Origin: Rivularia sp. MS3 | Lineage (GTDB): Bacteria; Cyanobacteriota; Cyanobacteriia; Cyanobacteriales; Nostocaceae | Direction: 5' to 3' | Length of the DNA stretch: 64,000 nucleotides | Assembly (NCBI GenBank): GCA_019192545.1 | Contig: JAHCMI010000023.1 | Location: 42,561-106,560, forward strand | Shown: positions 27,343 to 35,661 of the stretch, piece by piece | How positions within the stretch are numbered: position 1 is the stretch's first letter | Layout: every line of letters starts with the position of its first letter | Notes under the pieces: generated by a model | What the model saw: only the letters and a program-made list of their open reading frames with translations | What the model was told of the DNA's origin: nothing | Databases searched by the model: none | Program-made: the position numbers and the translations under genes

Positions 27343-27484
27343 TATAAGGTGATGATGGCAATTGGAGGAATTACAAGTCAGAAACATGAAATTCTAACAG
27401 CAAAATATTGTTTTGCAACCCTTTACTATAGTGATGAATGTCAACTATTTACGATGGATTTTCATGAGGAAATGAGATAGATAG

Positions 27485-27610
27485 AGGACTTACGCAATTG
27501 TCACAATACCCAGTTGGTGCGTGACACTAAAAACATTATTACTTACTACGTTCAAAGTTAATCGAAGTGTCACAGCACCCTACAAGAAAATATGCTGTTT
27601 GTGTAAGTTC
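27485..27610. repeat. AGGACTTACGC-ended palindromic element
   Basis: The element begins AGGACTTACGCAATTGTCAC, holds GGTGCGTGACACTAAA and GTGTCACAGCACCCTACA, and ends TTGTGTAAGTTC. A second copy of about 123 bp is at 38869-38991. It lies four bases after the stop of the disrupted gene. Confidence 0.7.
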
Positions 27611-27747
27611 AAAGATATTTATTTTCCATGTTTAATCACTTCTATTTTTTACTGTTCACTGCTCACTGCTCACTGTTAACTGTTTCTTCCCTAGTTTTTC
27701 TCGATTACTTCCTAAATTAAAATTAACGACGACTGGAAGAACAGAAA

Positions 27748-28821
27748 ATGACTGTACAAATATTAGATGAAAACAAAGCCGAAGTCTTTGCGGGTAGGAT
27801 GCTTGATATTCTTAACAATGGTGCGATCGCCATTATGATTTCCATCGGGCATCGAACTCAGCTTTTTAATACTTTAGCGACACTACCACCATCTACTAGT
27901 CAACAAATTGCCGATGCAGCCAACTTAAACGAACGCTATGTAAGAGAATGGTTAGGAGCAATGGTTACGGGTAAAATTATTGAATATAATCTCAAACGTA
28001 ACACTTATTCTTTACCTCCAGAACATGCTGCATTTTTAACTCAAGCTGCAAGCCCCGATAATATGGCTGGTTTTGCTCAATATATTCCGCTTTTAGCAAC
28101 AGTAGAAGATAAGATTATCGATTGCTTTTACAACGGTGGTGGAGTTCCTTATTCTGAATATAAACGTTTTCATCAAGTAATGGCAGAAGACAGCGGGCAA
28201 ACTGTAGTTGCAGCTTTAGAAGAATTTATATTACCGTTAATTTCTGGTTTAGAAGCAGCACTACAAAACGGTATCGATGTGCTTGATGTGGGCTGCGGAA
28301 GCGGGCGTGCATTGATTTATTTAGCTTTAGTATTTCCCCAAAGTAAGTTTACCGGTTACGATTTTTCTGAAGAAGCCATTACCAGAGGTAAAAATGAAGC
28401 TGAAAAACTTGGTTTAACTAACATCAAATTCCAAATCCAAGATGCTGCAACTATAAATGAAGTTTCTCAATACGATTTAATTACAACATTCGATGCAATT
28501 CACGATCAAGCAAAACCAGATGCAGTATTAAAGGCAATATTTAATGCATTGCGTCCGAATGGTACTTATTTAATGCAAGATATTCGGGCATCTAGTAATG
28601 TTAATGGTAACTTAGAACATCTTACCGCACCATTTTTATACACAATATCCTGTATGCACTGTATGAGCGTTTCTTTAGCAGAAAATGGCATGGGGCTTGG
28701 TGCAATGTGGGGAGAAGAAAAAGCTTTAGAAATGTTAGAAAATGCAGGTTTTCGTAATGTAGTAATAAAACAGTTAGACCATGATTTTCAGAATAATTAT
28801 TACATTGTCAGAAAACAGTGA
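27748..28821 (+). CDS. Winged-helix SAM-dependent methyltransferase
   Basis: This 357-residue protein has an N-terminal winged-helix-like domain (about 30-90, TSQQIADAANLNERYVREWLGAMV) followed by a class I methyltransferase fold. The SAM site is DVLDVGCGSGRALIYLA at about 178-195, with FDAIHDQAKPDAVLK and GTYLMQDIR later. This layout resembles the Rv2258c-like family. The target molecule is not known. The last codons are CAG TGA, with the stop inside the first CAGTGAG heptad of an array. The gene stands alone, convergent with the 29438 gene. Confidence 0.85.
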   Translation: MTVQILDENKAEVFAGRMLDILNNGAIAIMISIGHRTQLFNTLATLPPSTSQQIADAANLNERYVREWLGAMVTGKIIEYNLKRNTYSLPPEHAAFLTQAASPDNMAGFAQYIPLLATVEDKIIDCFYNGGGVPYSEYKRFHQVMAEDSGQTVVAALEEFILPLISGLEAALQNGIDVLDVGCGSGRALIYLALVFPQSKFTGYDFSEEAITRGKNEAEKLGLTNIKFQIQDAATINEVSQYDLITTFDAIHDQAKPDAVLKAIFNALRPNGTYLMQDIRASSNVNGNLEHLTAPFLYTISCMHCMSVSLAENGMGLGAMWGEEKALEMLENAGFRNVVIKQLDHDFQNNYYIVRKQ

Positions 28822-28856
28822 GCAGTGAGCAGTGAGCAGTGAACAGTGAACAATTA
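28815..28856. repeat. CAGTGAG heptads containing the methyltransferase stop
   Basis: CAGTGAGCAGTGAGCAGTGA-type tandem heptads begin at the last sense codon of the methyltransferase. Opposing copies at 29397-29440 lie at the end of the convergent gene. Confidence 0.8.
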
Positions 28857-28869
28857 GCAAATAATTATT

Positions 28870-29013
28870 ATGTGCAAGCTTTGTACCTTGTCTATCGGTT
28901 TTCAACAACAAACTAAAACAAGTTTCTCACTTTCAGATACTAGTAAATTATCTGCACTCGTAAAACGTAAAATTAAAAGCCAAGCAGCAAAAAAGATTAG
29001 CAAATCTGTATGA
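28870..29013 (+). CDS. Possible 47-residue small protein
   Basis: An ATG frame (MCKLCTLSIGFQQQTKTSFS) runs to TGA at 29011-29013. It ends in a basic stretch (VKRKIKSQAAKKISKSV) and contains a CxxC at Cys2 and Cys5. No ribosome site is visible and no family is recognised. It may be chance. Confidence 0.2.
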   Translation: MCKLCTLSIGFQQQTKTSFSLSDTSKLSALVKRKIKSQAAKKISKSV

Positions 29014-29437
29014 GAATGTTGCAAGATATAATTGCTTGTTTTAGTTAATGCAGGTTTTACACCTTGCAAGGATTTACGTACAAGCAATTCCTTAGAGTTT
29101 TTATATCCCTATCCAATTGCAAAGGCTAGAATAATGGAGCTTTTAACAAACGGCGATCGCTAATAATTAACTACGCAGGTAAAAGTAACAAAAAAACTTA
29201 TACACTCACTTGCTAATGTAAGTGAAAAAGAAAACGGATGTTTAGTTTAAGTAAAAAGTATAAGTTTTAGTGTAATTTTACTCTTTAGCAGATTAAGTTA
29301 AATTTCCGCTTTTACCAAAATCTCAAATAGATGTAAGTTTTACTAAGCATGGTGTTTTCGGTGCGTTACGCTGTCGCGACAACACACCCTACTGATAACT
29401 GTTCACTGCTCACTGTTAACTGCTCGCTGTTAACTGA
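29014..29437. other. Spacer with no recognised gene
   Basis: AT-rich sequence with one HIP1 octamer near 29153, a GTGCGTTACGC/ACACACCCTAC repeat at about 29358-29392 and CAGTRA heptads at 29397-29440 that contain the stop of the minus-strand gene. Confidence 0.45.
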
Positions 29438-30007
29438 TTACTGATTACCGTAAAACCGAAAATATCCAAACAAATAAACTACATTCACCGATATCATTAA
29501 ACCTCTAATCCAATAAGAACGAAATTCCGAAAATAAATAAACAGTAGAGGCTAAAACCAGCGACATTTCGACAAAAGCTACAATTGCTCCGTAATGATTA
29601 GCATCCCAATAAGAAAAAGGGCTGATAAAACGGTAATTGCTAAAAGGATAGAAATGGCGGTGAGCATCATCGTTATGAACTGGTAAATCTAGCAACGAAT
29701 GCATCACCATACTAATAAATCCGATTTCTACAACTCTCCATTTTGCAAAATGGCAAATTAAAACCCCTATTAAAGCTAGGGGTATCGAATGAAAAATACT
29801 AACAATATTTTGCCAAAAAGGTTGAAAATAAATTTCACCCCAAATTTTACTACTCGGATAACGATAAACAAACTTCATTAAAAAGTAGAATATAAAAATT
29901 GGTACATCCGGTAAAATAGCACCAATAAAAATTGCCAGACTGGCTTTAGCTCTGAGTTTTTCACTGAAAGCAACCAAATTGAGAATAGCGTGAGACGGGG
30001 TATTCAT
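29438..30007 (-). CDS. DUF457-like membrane protein (putative metal-dependent hydrolase)
   Basis: The 189-residue protein has four or five membrane helices and a conserved polar pattern: PSHAILNLV at the start, GAILPDVPIF at about 29-38, and HSLLDLPVHNDDAHRHFYPFS at about 103-125. His and Asp in these motifs match the membrane-bound DUF457/YdjM-type putative metal-dependent hydrolases. The reaction is not known. It ends AAT CAG TAA at a heptad array. GAGTTAA heptads directly precede the start. Confidence 0.6.
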   Translation of the reverse strand: MNTPSHAILNLVAFSEKLRAKASLAIFIGAILPDVPIFIFYFLMKFVYRYPSSKIWGEIYFQPFWQNIVSIFHSIPLALIGVLICHFAKWRVVEIGFISMVMHSLLDLPVHNDDAHRHFYPFSNYRFISPFSYWDANHYGAIVAFVEMSLVLASTVYLFSEFRSYWIRGLMISVNVVYLFGYFRFYGNQ

Positions 30008-30085
30008 GTAGTGTAGTTAGGAGTTAAGAGTTAAGAGTTAAGAGTTAAGAGTTAAGAGTTAAGAGTTAGGATTTAAGAGTTAGAA
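30008..30085. repeat. GAGTTAA heptad array
   Basis: At least eight tandem AGAGTTA units occupy the divergent gap between the DUF457-like and creatininase-family genes. Confidence 0.85.
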
Positions 30086-30144
30086 ATCAATAATTAGAAA
30101 TTTGTTCTACCTACTCTACCCCATCTACCCCTCTCTTCCTCATT

Positions 30145-30945
30145 ATGATGCACGGTTTCATTCCTCCCAATAGATTTTTCCCTTATCTAACCTGGAACGA
30201 TGTTAAAGCAATACCGGATAAACAAAACACAGTTATTATCCAACCAGTTGGTGCAATAGAGCAACACGGATTGCATTTACCTTTAGCTGTAGATGCTGCG
30301 ATTGGCATGGGAGTATTAGGAAAAGCCTTAGAAAAACTCGATACCAAGATTCCGGCATTTGCTCTACCGATGTTATATTATGGCAAATCGAACGAACACT
30401 GGCATTTTCCCGGTACCATTACTCTAAGCACCGAAACCCTCAGCGCTACGTTGATAGAAGTAGGGGAAAGTGTTTACCGTGCGGGATTCAAAAAATTTGT
30501 ATTAATGAACTCTCACGGCGGGCAACCGCAAGTGATGCAAATGGTAGCGCGAGATTTACACGTTAAATATGATGACTTCATGGTGTTTCCCCTGTTTACT
30601 TGGCGGGTACCTAATATTACAAAAGAATTACTTACGCCGAAAGAAGCACGGCAGGGAATGCACGCTGGAGATGCAGAAACAAGCATTATTTTAGCGCTAC
30701 TGCCCGAACAAGTGCAGATGGACAAAGCCGTAGCAGAATATCCCCCAGAGCCGAATACAAATTTACTTAGCCCAGAAGGGAAACTACCTTTTGCTTGGAC
30801 AACAAAAGATTTAAGTAAAAGCGGCGTAATTGGCGATCCAACTACAGCAACTACCGAAAAAGGCGAGCAAATATTAGAATCGGTATCCGATGGTTGGGTA
30901 AAAGTAATTAACGATATCTATGCATTCAAGCAACCGCAAGTGTAA
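30145..30945 (+). CDS. Creatininase-family amidohydrolase
   Basis: The 266-residue protein has the creatininase fold signatures: VIIQPVGAIEQHGLHLPLAVDA at about 29-50 (metal ligands Glu and His), NSHGGQPQVMQMVARDL at about 120-136, and MHAGDAETSIILALLP at about 172-187. Family members hydrolyse cyclic amides such as creatinine, or formamides in cofactor pathways; the substrate here is open. It is followed at about 80 bases by an FAD oxidoreductase on the same strand and may share its transcript. A second ATG three bases downstream is equally possible. Confidence 0.87.
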   Translation: MMHGFIPPNRFFPYLTWNDVKAIPDKQNTVIIQPVGAIEQHGLHLPLAVDAAIGMGVLGKALEKLDTKIPAFALPMLYYGKSNEHWHFPGTITLSTETLSATLIEVGESVYRAGFKKFVLMNSHGGQPQVMQMVARDLHVKYDDFMVFPLFTWRVPNITKELLTPKEARQGMHAGDAETSIILALLPEQVQMDKAVAEYPPEPNTNLLSPEGKLPFAWTTKDLSKSGVIGDPTTATTEKGEQILESVSDGWVKVINDIYAFKQPQV

Positions 30946-31024
30946 GTTTTGTTCGCGATCGCGGCTTTAACTGTTGCAAATAGGACATACTCAAGAAAAG
31001 CAAACACAGAAATATGTAGAAATT

Positions 31025-32398
31025 ATGACACCCGCATCTACACAATCTCCGAAATCATTTGATATTGAGGCACTAATACAATCACTCGCTGGAATTGAAA
31101 TAATTACCGAACCAACCCAAGTTAGTAAATTATCTCAGGATTATCATACTTTCAGCCCTATATTAACCAAGAAACTTGCCGGGAAAGTTGCGGATGTAGT
31201 AGTGCGTCCGGAAAATAAACAAGAAGTATTAAAAGTTGCAGCAGCGGCAGCGAAACATCGAGTTCCGATAACGGTACGCGGTGCAGGTACGGGAAACTAC
31301 GGGCAATGCGTTCCACTTTATGGTGGAGTTGTATTAGATATGACGCATTTACGGCAAATAATTTGGGTCAAACCAGCAGTTGCACGCTTAGAAGCTGGAG
31401 TCAAATTAGAAACATTAAACAAGAATGCCCGTGAAACTGGTTGGGAAATGCGAATGGTTCCTTCTACCTATCGAACGGCAACTATTGGGGGTTTTATTGC
31501 TGGTGGTAGTGGTGGTATCGGTTCGATAAATTACGGTTTACTGTCCGATAAAGGAAATATTACTGCTTTAGAAGTAGTGACTTTAGAAGAACAACCTCAA
31601 GTAATTGAACTCCGTGGAGAAGATGTGCAAAAAGTCAATCATGCTTGGGGACTTAACGGTATTATTACGGAAGTCGAAATTCCTTTAGCACCTGCTTATC
31701 CTTGGGCAGAATTAGTTGTCATCTTTAATGATTTTATGACGACAGTAAAATTTGGTAAAGCCCTTGCTTATGCTGATGGAATCATTAAAAAAGAGATTGG
31801 GATATTCGCTGCATCTATTCCCCAATATTTTAATGCTCTAAAGGATTATATCCCTGAAAATTCTCATGCTGCTTTATTAATTGTTGCCGAAACTAGTTTG
31901 GAATCCTTGAAAGGATTAGTTGAAGAATACGGTGGAAAGATAACTTATACTAAACCCGCTCGCGATACGGGAAAAGGTTTTAGTTTAGGCGAACATACTT
32001 GGAATCATACAACTTTACATGCTCGTAGTGCAGATAGCAGCCTTACATACTTGCAAAGCGTTTTTCCTTCAGAAAACAACCTACGGTTAATCGAGCATAT
32101 GTACAATTATTTCGGTTCAGAAGTAATGATGCATTTAGAAGTAATTCGCTTCAAAGGAATAGTAAGTACCCCTGGGTTGCAGTTAATTAAATTTAGCAAT
32201 GAAGAAAGATTAAACGAAATCATTCGCTATCACGAAGAACATGGTGTATTTATTGCTAATCCCCACAGTTACTATATTGAAGAAGGTTGGAAACGTGCAG
32301 TTGAACCAAAACATTTACAATTCAAACAAAAGGTAGATCCATTTGGATTAATGAATCCAGGAAAAAGTAAGATGTTAGTTACAGGTAATGAGGAATAG
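31025..32398 (+). CDS. FAD-binding oxidoreductase (GlcD-like)
   Basis: Residues about 45-215 form a PCMH-type FAD domain (ADVVVRPENKQEVLKVAAAA, ITVRGAGTGNYGQCVPLYGGVVLDM, TIGGFIAGGSGGIGSINYGLL). The C-terminal part ends HGVFIANPHSYYIEEGW and DPFGLMNPGKSKM, as in glycolate/lactate oxidase-type flavoproteins. The substrate is probably a hydroxy acid or sugar, not shown. I chose the ATG at 31025. The frame extends to a TTG at 30974, but that gives 17 extra residues without family character. Probably co-transcribed with the creatininase-family gene. Confidence 0.85.
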   Translation: MTPASTQSPKSFDIEALIQSLAGIEIITEPTQVSKLSQDYHTFSPILTKKLAGKVADVVVRPENKQEVLKVAAAAAKHRVPITVRGAGTGNYGQCVPLYGGVVLDMTHLRQIIWVKPAVARLEAGVKLETLNKNARETGWEMRMVPSTYRTATIGGFIAGGSGGIGSINYGLLSDKGNITALEVVTLEEQPQVIELRGEDVQKVNHAWGLNGIITEVEIPLAPAYPWAELVVIFNDFMTTVKFGKALAYADGIIKKEIGIFAASIPQYFNALKDYIPENSHAALLIVAETSLESLKGLVEEYGGKITYTKPARDTGKGFSLGEHTWNHTTLHARSADSSLTYLQSVFPSENNLRLIEHMYNYFGSEVMMHLEVIRFKGIVSTPGLQLIKFSNEERLNEIIRYHEEHGVFIANPHSYYIEEGWKRAVEPKHLQFKQKVDPFGLMNPGKSKMLVTGNEE

Positions 32399-32470
32399 GC
32401 GAAAGGAAACAGGAAAAAGAGAGAATATATCGAGTTATTCAAAAATTATCGAATATTTATTTATAAACAT

Positions 32471-32511
32471 AGATTCCTAGTAACGCTTAACTGCTACTAG
32501 GAATCTGTTTT
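32471..32511 (+). terminator. Predicted terminator after the FAD oxidoreductase
   Basis: A perfect 12-bp stem (AGATTCCTAGTA at 32471-32482 with TACTAGGAATCT at 32495-32506) is followed by GTTTTCT, 72 bases after the stop. Confidence 0.7.
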
Positions 32512-32593
32512 CTAATAGATTATGGGTTGACTAAATTGTTTTTCAAATATCTTCGTACATCAACAGAAGCTTTTTTAACTCAAATTACTTTAC

Positions 32594-32671
32594 TTAATAA
32601 AGTAAATTAGCTATTACCCATAGCCCCACAAGTGATGAAAAAGCTCCTGCCCAAAGCATCCAAGGTTGCAT
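32594..32671 (-). CDS. Possible 25-residue single-helix membrane protein
   Basis: An ATG at 32671 is preceded 6 bases upstream by a strong AAGGAGA ribosome site and opens a 25-codon frame, MQPWMLWAGAFS followed by SLVGLWVIANLLY, ending TAA. The product would be one membrane helix with Trp at its edges, like the small photosystem and cytochrome b6f subunits. It is not PetN, PetL or PsbT by its residues. A hairpin (TTTACTT/AAGTAAA) overlaps the stop. The strong ribosome site and clean helix argue for a real gene; the length argues caution. Confidence 0.5.
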   Translation of the reverse strand: MQPWMLWAGAFSSLVGLWVIANLLY

Positions 32672-32832
32672 AAAATTCTCCTTCAAATTAGTTTATATAT
32701 TAGTTATCTAAATAAATTGTAAAAGATTCACTTAACTGATTAGCTCTATCTTTAGTTTAAAATCGCTGTACCAATTGATATATAGCTATAGACATATTTC
32801 TGATATAGCAGACAAACACTATATACTCTCAG

Positions 32833-32904
32833 TAGGTTGGGTTAGGCACAAAAATCAATTTAATTTTTAACAGCAATCTTTTTCATCATGTCGTAACCCA
32901 ACAT
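32833..32904. repeat. TAGGTTGGGTTA palindromic element, short form
   Basis: A 72-bp copy begins TAGGTTGGGTTAGGCACA and ends CATGTCGTAACCCAACAT. Confidence 0.75.
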
Positions 32905-32916
32905 CTTATTTGTTCC

Positions 32917-33068
32917 TTAATTGACATCTTGTACCAGTTTCAGACACCTGGTTTCTTATCGCTTAGATAACGAGAGATATTCATGCAAAACCTGCGGAGC
33001 ATAGAATTTTCACGACTATAAACCGGGTTTCTTTAAGTTGATTGCGAATGGTACAAGATATCAGTTAA
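32917..33068. mobile_element. MITE-like element with ATCTTGTACCA ends
   Basis: TTAATTGACATCTTGTACCA at the left pairs with the inverted right end (TTAACTGATATCTTGTACCA), 17 of 20 matching. The interior has a second inverted pair (ACCTGGTTTCTT, ACCGGGTTTCTT) and no coding frame. It directly precedes a gene fragment at 33076. Confidence 0.6.
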
Positions 33069-33075
33069 CAGATAA

Positions 33076-33219
33076 TGTTGGGAAGGGGCGGTATATGAAT
33101 TTTGGTATGGAAGCCATGATTATAAATATGCTGCGAGTTCAACTCATTGTCTAAGCTCTAAAACATTAGATCCTCGGTACTTAATTCAAGGTACGATATT
33201 TCTTAAAAGAAGAAAATAA
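33076..33219 (+). pseudogene. C-terminal gene fragment
   Basis: A frame with coding-like composition and no start (CWEGAVYEFWYGSHDYKYAA ... TLDPRYLIQGTIFLKRRK) runs to TAA at 33217-33219. Its N-terminal part is absent and a MITE-like element ends 7 bases upstream. It is probably the remains of an inactivated gene; the family is not recognised. Confidence 0.35.
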
Positions 33220-33247
33220 AAACACTTGGGATTTAACATCAGTTCAA

Positions 33248-34852
33248 ATGTTAAAGAATTACCAACTTCCTCAAAAGTACCTCATTTTTCTTATCAGTAT
33301 TTTATTAATACTAGGTATATTTTTTCGGTTCGCGAATATTTCGCAAAAGTTATTTAATGGAGATGAATGTATAACTACAGTTAGAATAGCGGGATTTAGA
33401 CATCAAGAAGTTAATAATTTAATTCCCAGAAATCAAGTAATTAGCCCTGAAGATATTAAGAAATTCCAATTTGTAAAAGATTCGGAAAAAAACTTAATTA
33501 ATACAGTCGAAGTTACAGCGGAAATGGCACCTCAACATACACCGCTTTATTTTATATTAGCTAGAGTTTGGGTACAAATATTTGGTGATTCTGTAATTGC
33601 GATTAGAACTTTATCAGCTTTGATTAGTTTATTATGTTTCCCCGCAATTTATTGGTTATGTCTAGAACTATTTAAATCACCAACAGTAGGATGGGTTGCT
33701 GTAGCTTTAATGACAGTATCGCCGATTCACATTATTCAAGCTCAGAATTCTAGACCATACAGTCTGTGGATTTTAACAATTTTACTGTCTAGCATATTTT
33801 TTCTGCGAGCAATACGACAAAATAAAAAATCAAGTTGGTTTCTTTACGGAATCAGTCTATCATTAAGCCTTTACACATTTTTATTTTCTTGGTTTGTCTT
33901 TATCGCCCATACAATTTATATTTTTGCAATTGAAAGCTTTCGCAGAACTAAAACTTTAATTAACTATCTAATAACTTCATTGCTTGTCGCTATCAGTTTT
34001 ATCCCTTGGCTATTGATAGTGATTGCCAATTTTAATACTGCTAATCAAATGACTAGTTGGACGGGAAAGCCAGCATCTTTTTTGAGATTAGTACAAGCTT
34101 GGCTAAAAAACTTATGCGATATTTTTATATTTTGGCATTCCGAATTTCAAAACAAGCTCTTGATTTCAGAAAGTATTTTTACTTGGGTTGTGGGAATATG
34201 CTTATTAACATTATTGCTATATGCATTCTATCTTTTATATAAGCAAACTCCAAAAACAGTATGGCTATTTGTTTTTACATTAACTGGTGCGTGTTCGTTA
34301 GCATTAGTTTCAGCAGATTTACTTTTAGAAGGTCGTCGTTCGGCTTTAAGTAGATATTTATTTCCTAGTGTTTTAGGTATTCAATTAGCATTTGCCTACT
34401 TATTAGGAAATAAAATTACCTGTTTATCTTTAAATTCCACTGTTAGAAAAATTTGGCAAATCATTACAGTTATAATAATTTCTGCCGGAGTTTTATCTAA
34501 TACCTTTAGTTCTCAAACAGAATCATGGAACGGTTTAAATGACTTTATTATTCAATCATCTGGTATCATCAACCAAGCTGAAAATCCGCTTGTAATATCC
34601 GATGGTGATATTATCTTTGGTATAATGCCTTTAAATTTTAGATTAGATTCTCATGTCAGACTTTATTTAATATCTGACTCTACTGAAAAAGCAATTCCTA
34701 ATAATTATAGCGATGTATTTTTATGGAACTCTTCTAAAGAATTGCGTTCCCAGCTTGAGAAACAATTTGAGCTAAAACCTGTTTTCCAAGACTACAAACG
34801 CGAAGGCACTATTTGGGAAAATTCTTCTCCAGCTACTCTTTGGAAATTATAG
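33248..34852 (+). CDS. Membrane glycosyltransferase, GT39/ArnT-like
   Basis: The 534-residue protein has about ten membrane helices. The start LISILLILGIFFRFANISQK is followed by a first loop with FNGDE, the acidic motif of GT-C glycosyltransferases that use polyprenyl-phosphate sugars. AEMAPQHTPLYFILARVWVQIFGDS and LIALLCFPAIYWLCLELF-like helices are also typical of the PMT/ArnT superfamily. A soluble C-terminal part of about 80 residues follows. It should move a sugar to a protein or lipid on the outer side of the plasma membrane. The acceptor is unknown. No sugar-pathway genes are adjacent. Confidence 0.8.
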   Translation: MLKNYQLPQKYLIFLISILLILGIFFRFANISQKLFNGDECITTVRIAGFRHQEVNNLIPRNQVISPEDIKKFQFVKDSEKNLINTVEVTAEMAPQHTPLYFILARVWVQIFGDSVIAIRTLSALISLLCFPAIYWLCLELFKSPTVGWVAVALMTVSPIHIIQAQNSRPYSLWILTILLSSIFFLRAIRQNKKSSWFLYGISLSLSLYTFLFSWFVFIAHTIYIFAIESFRRTKTLINYLITSLLVAISFIPWLLIVIANFNTANQMTSWTGKPASFLRLVQAWLKNLCDIFIFWHSEFQNKLLISESIFTWVVGICLLTLLLYAFYLLYKQTPKTVWLFVFTLTGACSLALVSADLLLEGRRSALSRYLFPSVLGIQLAFAYLLGNKITCLSLNSTVRKIWQIITVIIISAGVLSNTFSSQTESWNGLNDFIIQSSGIINQAENPLVISDGDIIFGIMPLNFRLDSHVRLYLISDSTEKAIPNNYSDVFLWNSSKELRSQLEKQFELKPVFQDYKREGTIWENSSPATLWKL

Positions 34853-34860
34853 CGTTAAGC

Positions 34861-34893
34861 GAAGGTTAAAAGTTAAAGGTCAAAGGTCAAAGT
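34861..34893. repeat. AAAGGTT heptads
   Basis: GAAGGTTAAAAGTTAAAGGT-type heptads begin 8 bases after the glycosyltransferase stop. Confidence 0.75.
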
Positions 34894-34911
34894 TTTAATA
34901 ATTATACCTAG

Positions 34912-35229
34912 TAGGTTGGGTTAGACACGCAAATCAATTTATAGGAATCCGTTTTGATTTTTGAATTAAATTAAGTATCTGTAGGGTGCGTTAGGCTAAA
35001 GCCATAACGCACCGTAACCTATACATGATGGTGCGTTGCGCTACGCGACAACACACCCTACGTGTTTTTCAATAATCAAATAGCGATCCTATAGCTTTTA
35101 ACAAACATATTTTTAATCGTGTCGTAACCCAACATCTTATTTATTCTCTAACAAATAATGTTGGGTTACGGCGCTATAAAGATTCCGGTATTTAGAAATA
35201 AGTATTTCCATTGCACCTAACCCAACCTA
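34912..35229. repeat. Full-length TAGGTTGGGTTA element interrupted by a MITE
   Basis: The host repeat begins TAGGTTGGGTTAGACACG, is broken at 34942-35091 by the TAGGAATCC MITE, then resumes GCTTTTAACAA, TCGTAACCCAACATC, AATGTTGGGTTACGGCGC and ends CCTAACCCAACCTA. The uninterrupted copy at 36510 reads CAATTTAGCTTTTAAC across the same point. Confidence 0.85.
34942..35091. mobile_element. 150-bp MITE with TAGGAATCC ends (nested copy)
   Basis: Same length, ends and internal GTAGGGTGCGTTAGG and CAACACACCCTACG motifs as the copy at 26992-27141. It is flanked by a TA duplication at 34940-34941 and 35092-35093. About 18 of 24 terminal bases are inverted repeats. Confidence 0.85.
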
Positions 35230-35358
35230 CTATGTCGCTTGATACAATTAAAACTTTTGTAACCTTGTTCCTACTTAAATTCATGAATGCGATACACCAG
35301 ACTTTTGCTTGTAAAAAATCGTTCAAGCTATCGTTAAGTATGATGCATTTATAAAGGT

Positions 35359-35661
35359 TTAAATTCTATCTAACCACTGCTTTGGATTTCGTTTTGCATG
35401 GAAGCAAGCTAATACAAAAACCGTATCACGATTCTCATCAAAAATGTAAAGAATTATGTATGGAAATCGACGGATTAATGCTTTCCTTACCTGCTCTTGA
35501 ATAACTTGATAAGCAAGTGGGTTTCTGCCAATCCCTGATAAACAAACGTCAACTGCACGGACAAACTCAGAACCCAATCCAGAATTTTGGGATTCGTACC
35601 ATTTAAAAGCATCTTCAATATCAAACTCTGCTTCTGGCTGAATAACTAAGTTATGATTCAT
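35359..35661 (-). CDS. RelE/ParE-family toxin
   Basis: This 100-residue protein has the RelE/ParE toxin pattern: IQPEAEFDIEDAFKWYESQN at the start, SEFVRAVDVCLSGIGRNPLAYQVI in the middle, and KALIRRFPYIILYIFDENRDTVFVLACFHAKRNPKQWLDRI at the end. RelE members cut mRNA on the ribosome and ParE members poison gyrase; sequence does not decide here. Its ATG overlaps the antitoxin stop by one base (TAATG), showing translational coupling. Confidence 0.85.
   Translation of the reverse strand: MNHNLVIQPEAEFDIEDAFKWYESQNSGLGSEFVRAVDVCLSGIGRNPLAYQVIQEQVRKALIRRFPYIILYIFDENRDTVFVLACFHAKRNPKQWLDRI

Larger units (their letters stand above)
26752..27480 (+). pseudogene. Gene disrupted by two MITEs and an 8-bp repeat tract
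   Basis: The frame starts ATG (MSTQSLYLLLDETLPDEQII) and stops early because of a 46-base tract of GGGAGTGA units (26848-26893). Removing that tract, the 150-bp MITE 26992-27141 and the 94-bp MITE 27249-27342, each MITE with one copy of its TA duplication, gives one unbroken frame of 144 codons ending TAG at 27480. The restored joins read WNDKE-VIEWGFYPNQ, EINGT-YIELNEEW and DIPFGT-YKVMMAIGG. I do not recognise the protein family. The original was probably a small soluble protein. Confidence 0.75.
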
